Part shown: positions 1-5,600 of the stretch, one piece after another | Layout of the letters: each line of letters opens with the position of its first letter | Numbering within the stretch: the first letter of the stretch is position 1 | Origin: Gammaproteobacteria bacterium | Lineage (GTDB): Bacteria; Pseudomonadota; Gammaproteobacteria; J044 | NCBI GenBank assembly: GCA_003696465.1 | Contig: RFHG01000222.1 | Coordinates: forward strand, 1 to 6,272 | Direction: 5' to 3' | Length of the DNA stretch: 6,272 nucleotides | Position numbers and translations under genes: made by a program | Notes under the pieces: model-generated | Databases searched by the model: none | What the model was told of the DNA's origin: nothing | Seen by the model: only the letters and a program-made list of their open reading frames with translations

Positions 1-747
1 ACGTGGCTGGCCCTCGATGGCCTCGTGCCACCAGATGTCACGCCCCTCGTGCATGGTGATGTCGTTGCCGGAACGGCGGTAGACGATCACCCGGTCCACG
101 CACTGGCACTCGGAAACGGCCGTGTCCACCGCATTTTTCAATTCGATGATTCGGCCACCGCGATGGCCGCCATCGGCCGTGATCACCATGCGCGCGCCGG
201 CGTCGAGGATGCGATCCTTGAGTGCCTCGGCAGAGAAGCCGCCAAATACCACGGAGTGGATGGCGCCGATCCGGGCGCAGGCCTGCATGGCCACCACCGC
301 CTCGGGAATCATGGGCATGTAGATGACGACCCGATCGCCTTTCTCGATGCCCTGTGCCCGCAGGGCATTGGCAAATTCGCAAACCTCTTCGTACAGCTCG
401 CGATAGGTGATGTGCCGGGTATCGCCCGGTTCGCCCTCGAAGATGATGGCAGTCTTGTCGCCGCGTGATTCCAGATGCCGGTCGAGGCAGTTGTACGAGA
501 CATTGAGCACACCATCGGCAAACCAGCGGTAGTGGGGGGCATTGGACTCATCCAGCCCCTCGGTAAAGGGCTTGTGCCAGTCGACTTCCTCACGCGCCAG
601 GTCCATCCAGAAACCCTCGTGATCAGCCTCGGCCCGAGCCCGAAGCTCGGCAAGGCGCTCCGGGGTGATGCGGGCCTTGGCGACGAACTCGGCAGGCGGT
701 TCGAAAAGGCGGTTCTCGTGCAGGACGGAATCGATTTCGTGGCTCAT
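1..747 (-). CDS. acs: Acetyl-CoA synthetase, N-terminal 249 residues (3' end cut by the window edge)
   Basis: AMP-forming acetate-CoA ligase, which activates acetate with ATP and CoA through acetyl-AMP in the cytoplasm. The visible part starts MSHEIDSVLHENRLFEPPAE and reads in frame to base 1. It carries hallmarks of the Acs N-terminal domain: a W-x-KP segment near residue 57 (WHKPF), NCLDRHL at 87-92, YMPMIPEAVVAM at 143-154, ARIGAIHSVVFGGFS at 158-172, and the CoA-site block around R196 and R199 (HRGGR), which aligns with the RAGR arginines of enterobacterial Acs. EGRDIWWH at 234-241 is also typical. The ATP-binding P-loop and the C-terminal acetylatable lysine lie beyond the window, so catalytic completeness cannot be judged. 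The start is supported by an AGGGAG Shine-Dalgarno sequence six bases upstream and by the usual family N-terminal length. It has its own upstream region with a candidate promoter, so it is probably transcribed separately from gluQ. Confidence 0.96.
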   Translation of the reverse strand, partial: MSHEIDSVLHENRLFEPPAEFVAKARITPERLAELRARAEADHEGFWMDLAREEVDWHKPFTEGLDESNAPHYRWFADGVLNVSYNCLDRHLESRGDKTAIIFEGEPGDTRHITYRELYEEVCEFANALRAQGIEKGDRVVIYMPMIPEAVVAMQACARIGAIHSVVFGGFSAEALKDRILDAGARMVITADGGHRGGRIIELKNAVDTAVSECQCVDRVIVYRRSGNDITMHEGRDIWWHEAIEGQPR

Positions 748-753
748 CGGCTG

Positions 754-759
754 CTCCCT
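754..759 (-). promoter_or_regulatory. Ribosome binding site of acs
   Basis: The minus strand reads AGGGAG with a six-base spacer to the ATG at 747-745. It decides the acs start codon. Confidence 0.75.
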
Positions 760-809
760 GTCTGGTTTGGATGTTCCGGGCCGTGCTCCCGGCGGTTCGG
801 AGTGCTTCC

Positions 810-838
810 AGTATAGGGAACCTCCGCCCGATTGGCGA
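810..838 (-). promoter_or_regulatory. Candidate sigma70-type promoter of acs
   Basis: On the minus strand TCGCCA (838-833; four of six to TTGACA) and TATACT (815-810; five of six to TATAAT) are separated by 17 bp, the optimal spacing. Transcription would begin near 803, giving a leader of roughly 56 nt that contains the AGGGAG ribosome binding site. The match was made by eye; no activator site could be recognised with confidence. Confidence 0.5.
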
Positions 839-853
839 CCGGGCATCCTCGAA

Positions 854-872
854 GCCCGGTTGCTGTCCGGGC
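854..872 (-). terminator. Hairpin between gluQ and acs, possible weak or Rho-assisted terminator
   Basis: GCCCGG (854-859) and CCGGGC (867-872) form a perfect six-pair GC stem with a seven-base loop, about 50 bp past the gluQ stop codon. No U tract follows on the minus strand (the next bases are TTCGAGG), so this is not a canonical intrinsic terminator. It could stabilise the gluQ 3' end or mark a Rho-dependent end. The rest of the 176-bp gap holds the acs promoter and leader. Confidence 0.3.
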
Positions 873-923
873 ATGGCAGTCACCCCGGCTGTGCGTTGTT
901 TCTTCCACCCGCAGAAAGGATGG

Positions 924-1883
924 TCAGTCCGCCTGCATGTCGGTCACTGCAAGCCCCTCGGGCAGGGGGATGCCCTCGCGCCGCGGCAATCGCTCGGCTG
1001 ACCACTCGGGCAGGGCCCATTCCAGCAGCGTCTCGGGTGGCGCAGTGCGCAGGGCTGCCGGCGGGTCCATGCCCAGGGCATGGAGTGCTGCCCACATCCA
1101 GGGCGCAGGATCCTCCAGCGGAATCGGACGGGCACGGTTCTGCTTGGCGAGCTTCAGCCCGTCCGGTCCCAGAATCACGGGCAGGTGCATCCAGCGCGGT
1201 AGGGGCAGGTCCAGACACTCGAGCAGATAGCGCTGCCTTGGGGTCGAATCGAGCAGATCGAACCCCCGCACCACATCGGTCACACCCTGAAAGGCGTCAT
1301 CCACGACCGTGGCCAGTTGATAGGCGACAATGCCATCTGCCCGCAGGACGATGAAGTCGCCGATCTCCTGCCCCAGATGCTGGCAATAGCGCCCCTGCAG
1401 CCGGTCATCCACACAGACTCGGCGGTCCGGCACGCGCACGCGGATCGCGCGTGGCTTGCGCCCCTCGGGCAGGCCCTCGCGGCAGGTTCCGGGATAGATT
1501 GGTCCATGCGGACCGGGCAGGCCCAGCGCGCGCAGTTCCCGCCTGGAGCAGGCGCAGGGGTAGGCCAGACCACGTGCCTTCAGGGTTTCGAGTGCGGCGT
1601 CATGGGCCTCGCGGCGTGTGCTCTGTCTGAGGGGTTCATCGTCCCAGTACAGGCCGCAGGCCTCGAGCTGGCGCAGGATGGTATCGATGGCTCCAGGCAC
1701 CACCCGCGGGGTGTCAAGGTCATCGATACGCAGCTTCCACTGGCCGCCGCGACTGCGGGTATCGAGAAAGCTGCCCAGTGCGGCGAGCAGGGAGCCGAAA
1801 TGCAGTGGGCCGGAGGGCGTAGGTGCAAAACGCCCGACAGGGCGGGCGTTTTGCAGGTCGGGACCGGAGACGGAGGCCGTCAT
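924..1883 (-). CDS. gluQ: Glutamyl-queuosine tRNA(Asp) synthetase (GluQ, YadB family)
   Basis: A paralogue of the glutamyl-tRNA synthetase catalytic domain that lacks the anticodon-binding domain. It activates glutamate and attaches it to the queuosine base at position 34 of tRNA(Asp). The 319-residue length fits the family. Visible features are GRFAPTPSGPLHFGS at 17-31 (the HIGH-like motif, here HFGS), RIDDLDTPR at 52-60, and a zinc site of the GluQ pattern with C110, C112, Y130 and C134. Also present are FIVLRADGIVAYQLATVVDD at 177-196, VTDVVRGFDLLDSTPRQ at 201-217, and KLAKQ at 244-248 in place of KMSKS. It follows dksA by 25 bp, the arrangement known from Escherichia coli and relatives, and no terminator lies between them, so co-transcription is likely. 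The bases before the ATG (GTCCACTTGCGACC) contain no clear Shine-Dalgarno sequence, suggesting weak or coupled translation. Ten to fifteen residues before GRFAP is a normal family N-terminus. Confidence 0.95.
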   Translation of the reverse strand: MTASVSGPDLQNARPVGRFAPTPSGPLHFGSLLAALGSFLDTRSRGGQWKLRIDDLDTPRVVPGAIDTILRQLEACGLYWDDEPLRQSTRREAHDAALETLKARGLAYPCACSRRELRALGLPGPHGPIYPGTCREGLPEGRKPRAIRVRVPDRRVCVDDRLQGRYCQHLGQEIGDFIVLRADGIVAYQLATVVDDAFQGVTDVVRGFDLLDSTPRQRYLLECLDLPLPRWMHLPVILGPDGLKLAKQNRARPIPLEDPAPWMWAALHALGMDPPAALRTAPPETLLEWALPEWSAERLPRREGIPLPEGLAVTDMQAD

Positions 1884-1908
1884 GGTCGCAAGTGGACGAG
1901 TCCGGGGC

Positions 1909-2478
1909 TCAGGCCATCTGTTTTTCCTTGATCTCCTGCAGGGTCTTGCAGTCGATACACAGGGTGGCGGTCGGCCGGGCCTCGAGCCGGCGCAGGCCGA
2001 TCTCTACCCCGCACTGGTCGCAGTAGCCATAATCGCCGCTGTCGATCCGGGCCAGGGTCTCGTTGATCTTCTTGATCAGCTTGCGCTCGCGGTCGCGGGT
2101 ACGCAGTTCGAGGCTGAATTCCTCTTCCTGCGTCGCCCGGTCGGCCGGGTCGGCATAATTGGCGGCATCGTTCTTCATGTGGTCCACAGTACGGTCCACT
2201 TCCTCCATGAGCTCCTTCTTCCATGCCAGCAGGATGTTGCGGAAGTGCTCGAGCTGGGCCTCGCTCATGTACTCCTCGCCCTTCTTCGGCTCGTAGGGCT
2301 CGAAGCCGCCCACCGTCAGCAGGTTGTTGCCGCTGCGTGCGGCAGGGGCCTTGCGGGCGGCGGCCTTTTTCTTGACCGATTTCTTCGTGGCAGTCTTGCG
2401 TGCGGCAGTCTTCTTCGCCGCGACCTTCTTTTTCGCGGCCTTTTTCTTGCTCGCCGTGGATTTCTTGGTGGCGGCCAT
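1909..2478 (-). CDS. dksA: RNA polymerase-binding transcription factor DksA with a Lys/Ala-rich N-terminal extension
   Basis: DksA binds the RNA polymerase secondary channel and, with ppGpp, adjusts rRNA, tRNA and amino-acid promoters. The protein is 189 residues, against 151 in Escherichia coli. From GFEPYEPKKGEEYM (58-71) to the end it is a standard DksA: coiled coil, tip residues D110, D113 and A115 in the DPADRA turn (equivalent to D71, D74 and A76), EEEFSLELRTRDRERKLIKK at 118-137, and a four-cysteine zinc finger C153, C156, C174, C177. The extra part is residues 1-49, with 17 Lys, 3 Arg, about 16 Ala and no acidic residue, resembling histone H1-type tails. The start is set at 2478 because AGGAGA lies six bases upstream. 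An in-frame ATG at 2499 would add seven residues but sits upstream of that ribosome binding site. Probably the first gene of a dksA-gluQ unit. Confidence 0.97.
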   Translation of the reverse strand: MAATKKSTASKKKAAKKKVAAKKTAARKTATKKSVKKKAAARKAPAARSGNNLLTVGGFEPYEPKKGEEYMSEAQLEHFRNILLAWKKELMEEVDRTVDHMKNDAANYADPADRATQEEEFSLELRTRDRERKLIKKINETLARIDSGDYGYCDQCGVEIGLRRLEARPTATLCIDCKTLQEIKEKQMA

Positions 2479-2484
2479 TGAGTC

Positions 2485-2490
2485 TCTCCT
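2485..2490 (-). promoter_or_regulatory. Ribosome binding site of dksA
   Basis: The minus strand has AGGAGA, six bases before the ATG at 2478-2476. This decides the start codon against the further upstream in-frame ATG at 2499. Confidence 0.85.
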
Positions 2491-2551
2491 GGCAGTCAAT
2501 CAGCAAGCGATAACCGGGGGCATGGCCACCCGGCGCGATGAAACGCCCAAG

Positions 2552-2578
2552 TCTATAGAAACTCGATGCTACAGGCAA
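2552..2578 (-). promoter_or_regulatory. Candidate promoter of dksA
   Basis: On the minus strand TTGCCT (2578-2573; four of six to TTGACA) and TATAGA (2557-2552; four of six to TATAAT) are 15 bp apart, which is short. The bases after the -10 box (CTTGGGCG) are GC-rich. The -35 box touches the U tract of the preceding terminator. Transcription would start near 2545, giving a leader of about 67 nt. A promoter must lie in this 98-bp gap if the terminator works, but the exact boxes are tentative. Confidence 0.35.
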
Positions 2579-2601
2579 AAAAAACCGGGCACAAGGCCCG
2601 G
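2577..2601 (-). terminator. Rho-independent terminator of the large surface-protein gene
   Basis: On the minus strand CCGGGC, a five-base loop (CTTGT) and GCCCGG form a perfect GC stem (2601-2596 with 2590-2585), followed directly by eight T residues (2584-2577). It lies about 70 bp past the stop codon of the large gene and separates it from dksA. There is no T run on the plus-strand side, so it acts in one direction only. Confidence 0.9.
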
Positions 2602-2631
2602 ATAAGGCTCGGCAGTGACTTTGCGATCCGT

Positions 2632-2663
2632 GGGGGCGGCCCTCTGTGTGGCCTTGCGCCCCC
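2632..2663 (-). other. Imperfect GC hairpin right after the large gene's stop codon
   Basis: GGGGGC (2632-2637) pairs with GCCCCC (2658-2663), and the inner GGCC (2638-2641) can pair with GGCC (2650-2653), leaving an eight-base loop and a four-base bulge. It starts seven bases after the TGA stop and has no U tract. It could protect the mRNA 3' end or help slow polymerase before the true terminator. Confidence 0.4.
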
Positions 2664-2669
2664 GTGATC

Positions 2670-5600
2670 TCATCCCTGGTGGCTCTTCTCCTTCCTGGAC
2701 GGGCGCCTGCGGCGCAGTGCTGTGGCAGCGAGAAGTGAGGCCAGCGTCAGCCCGCCCAGGCTGCCGCCGCCACCACCACCGCCGCCGGTGGTGGCCGCTC
2801 CGGTGGCAACCGGGGTGCTGCGGGTCGGGTCATTGGGGAAGGCGTCGGCATTGTCACCTACGCCATCCCCGTCGCTGTCGGCTGTTTCAGTCGGATCCTG
2901 CGGGAAGGCATCGCTGTTGTCGCCCACGCCGTCCCCATCGGAGTCACGGCTCTCGGCAGGGTCGTGCGGGAAGGCATCGCTGTTGTCGCCCACACCGTCG
3001 CCGTCGCTGTCGTACTGCTCGGCCGGATGGACCGGGAAGGCGTCATCCCCGTCACGTACCCCGTCGCCATCGCTATCGGGGTTCAGCGGGTCGGAGCCGA
3101 CATGGCTTTCCTCGGCATCGCTCAGGCCGTCGTTGTCATCGTCGGTATCGGCGTTGTCTCCGATTCCATCGCCATCGGTATCCCGGGTCTCGCTGTTGTC
3201 GGTGGGGAAGGCGTCATGGGCGTCGTCCACCCCGTCGCCGTCGCTGTCGGCGAGGAAGGGGTTGGAGCCGGCAGCGAGCTCGTCGGCATCACTCACGCCA
3301 TCGTTGTCATCGTCCAGGTCGGCGTTGTTGCCGATACCGTCGCCATCCGCGTCGTACTGCTCGTTGGCATTGGTGGGGAAGGCATCCTGGGCGTCATTGA
3401 CACCGTCACCATCGCCGTCGACCGAGTACGGGTAGGGGTCGTTCTGATCGGACAGGCCGTCGTTGTCGTCGTCGGTGTCGGCATTGTTGCCCACCCCGTC
3501 ATGATCATTGTCGGCCGACTCGCTGGCATCCAGCGGGAAGGCGTCCTGACCGTCACTGACGCCATCGCCATCGGTATCGGCCTTGGACGGGTTGGTGCCG
3601 GCAGCTGCCTCGTCGGCATCGCTGATACCGTCGCCATCGTCGTCACTGTCCAGGTCATTCGGGATGCCGTCATTGTCGATGTCGTTGTCGGCATTGACCA
3701 GCGGGAACGGGTCGGCGCCATCCGCAATGCCATCGCCGTCACTATCGGCCTGCAGGGGGTCGGTCCCTGCAGCTGCTTCCTCAGCATCACTCAGGCCGTC
3801 GTTGTCGTCATCGGTATCGGCATTGTTGCCGGTGCCGTCACCATCGGTGTCGATCTGCTCGCTGGCATCCAGCGGGAAGGCGTCTTCACCATCATTGACA
3901 CCATCGCCATCGGTGTCGGCCTTGAGTGGGTCGGTGCCCAGAGTTTGCTCCTGGCTGTCGCTCAGGCCGTCGTTGTCGTCATCGGTATCGGCATTGTTGC
4001 CGGTGCCGTCGCCATCGGTGTCAATCTGCTCGTTGGCATCCAGCGGCAGGGCATCCTGGCCATCCACAACACCGTCGCCATCGCTGTCCGCGACCAGCGG
4101 GTTGGTGCCCAGCGCGGCCTCTTCGCTGTCGCTCAGGCCGTCGTTGTCATCGTCGGTATCGGCATTGTCTCCGATACCGTCACCGTCGGCATCCGTGGTC
4201 TCGTTGGGGTCGGTGGGGAAGGCATCCTGCGGATCGACGACGCCATCGCCGTCGGTGTCGGGCTGCCAGGGGTTGATCCAGGAGGGGGGTTCCACACCCG
4301 CCCCATTATCGTTATTCACCGGATCGGTCAGCACGGTGCCGCCGAAGCCGTCGCCCTCGGTGGCCACATAGGTCGTGGACCAGGCCGGGCAACCGTTGCG
4401 CTCCACCGGGATGCCCGGCGTGCTGTCGGGGCACTGGTCGTATTTGTCGGGTACGCCGTCATAATCGGCGTCGTAACGCGGACGCGAGAAGCGCCAGGCC
4501 GGGACCGGCTCGAGCGGATCATCGGCGGCTGCCGATGGGGCCTTCCAGTACAGGGTATAACCGACGTCACCATCACCTTGTTCATGAAGGAATTCGATGT
4601 GATGATATCCGGCTTCGAGATAGATGGTCTGGGGGTCTACCGGGGCCCTGTTGGTACTATGGTGATCATACCAGGCACTGACGACCTGTCCATCGATCCG
4701 AACTTCAACTGCATCATCGCCATCGACGGCAAAGGTCCAGTCGCCAGCCTCCGGAATCTCGATGCGGCCAGTCATTCGGGTAATGAAATAGGTGTTGTCC
4801 TGTCCCAGGAAGTCACGGAATCTGGCGTCCTGGTTGATCTCCGAGATGGCAAACCGGCCCAGGAAGAATTCAGGGTGGCCAAAATTCAGGGCCGTCAATG
4901 CGGCAAATTCGAAGGCATTTTGTGGATGGATCGAGCTGGTTCCTGAACGGATGCGATAGTCGTTATTGCCATCGTTGTCCACATCGTAATAACCCGCTTG
5001 CTGGGTGAGCATCTGCGGAATCAGGTCTTCCATTGCCTCGCGCAGGTCCGGATAGTTGGTCAGTAGCCAGTTCTGCTGAGCGGTGTCCATGTCCACATGG
5101 CGATCATGGTCCTGGTAGATTTCGGCGTTGAGCCCGGCTTCCCAGGCATCCTCCTGGACCACGCCGGCGTTCTCGTCCAGCGGGCGGATCTGCAGGGTCA
5201 TCAGGCCACCCTTGATCCAGGTGCCGTAGCTGTCCATCGAGCCTTCCTTGGGGTCCACGTGCCAGGAGCAGATGGTGCGGAATCCGGGCAGTGCATGCCC
5301 GATCTCGCTGCCCTCGCCAATGGTGTGCAGCTTGACATAGTCCTCGTAACCCTTCTTGACCAGGATGACGCTGCGATAGTTGTTGCCGGTCCCAAAATGA
5401 TCCGTGGTGTCGTTGTTGCCGTCGAAGAATCCGAGCACCTTGTACTCGACACCGTCGATGACGGCCTCGTCGACTATGCCTTCGTCATGCACACCGTCGT
5501 TGGGATTCTTGTCGAATACATGCAGGAGGTGGGCATGCGAGGGATCCTTGGTCGGATTGAGCACCACGACAATGTCGCCATGCTCGGCCCGAACGGCATC

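Noticed and set aside
665..1354. Plus-strand open frame of 229 codons across the acs-gluQ gap
   Set aside because: It overlaps the 5' end of acs and the 3' part of gluQ, both clear genes on the minus strand, and has low-complexity Arg/Pro/Ala composition typical of antisense frames in GC-rich DNA.
1618..2481. Plus-strand open frame of 287 codons opposite gluQ and dksA
   Set aside because: It is antisense to two well supported genes; its Leu/Phe-rich end mirrors the Lys codons (AAG read as CTT) of the DksA tail.
2479..2499. Longer DksA start at the in-frame ATG at 2499 (196 residues)
   Set aside because: The AGGAGA ribosome binding site lies between this ATG and the one at 2478, at ideal distance for the latter only.
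2814..4259. Regularly spaced repeats that might suggest a CRISPR array
   Set aside because: The repeats are contiguous, in frame, a multiple of three in length and coding; there are no unique spacers.
2722..4371. Plus-strand Ser/Pro-rich open frames (2722-3435 and 3583-4371)
   Set aside because: Same cause: another reading frame of the repeat array, with the 22- and 57-codon period mirrored. No ribosome binding site or domain was seen.
2964..4946. Plus-strand open frame of 660 codons, Val/Ile/Gly-rich, looking like a repetitive membrane protein
   Set aside because: It lies exactly antisense to the Asp-rich repeat array. GAC and GAT codons read backwards give GTC and ATC, so the Val/Ile richness and lack of stops are by-products of the real gene. 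The protein shows no sensible membrane-protein features outside this periodicity.
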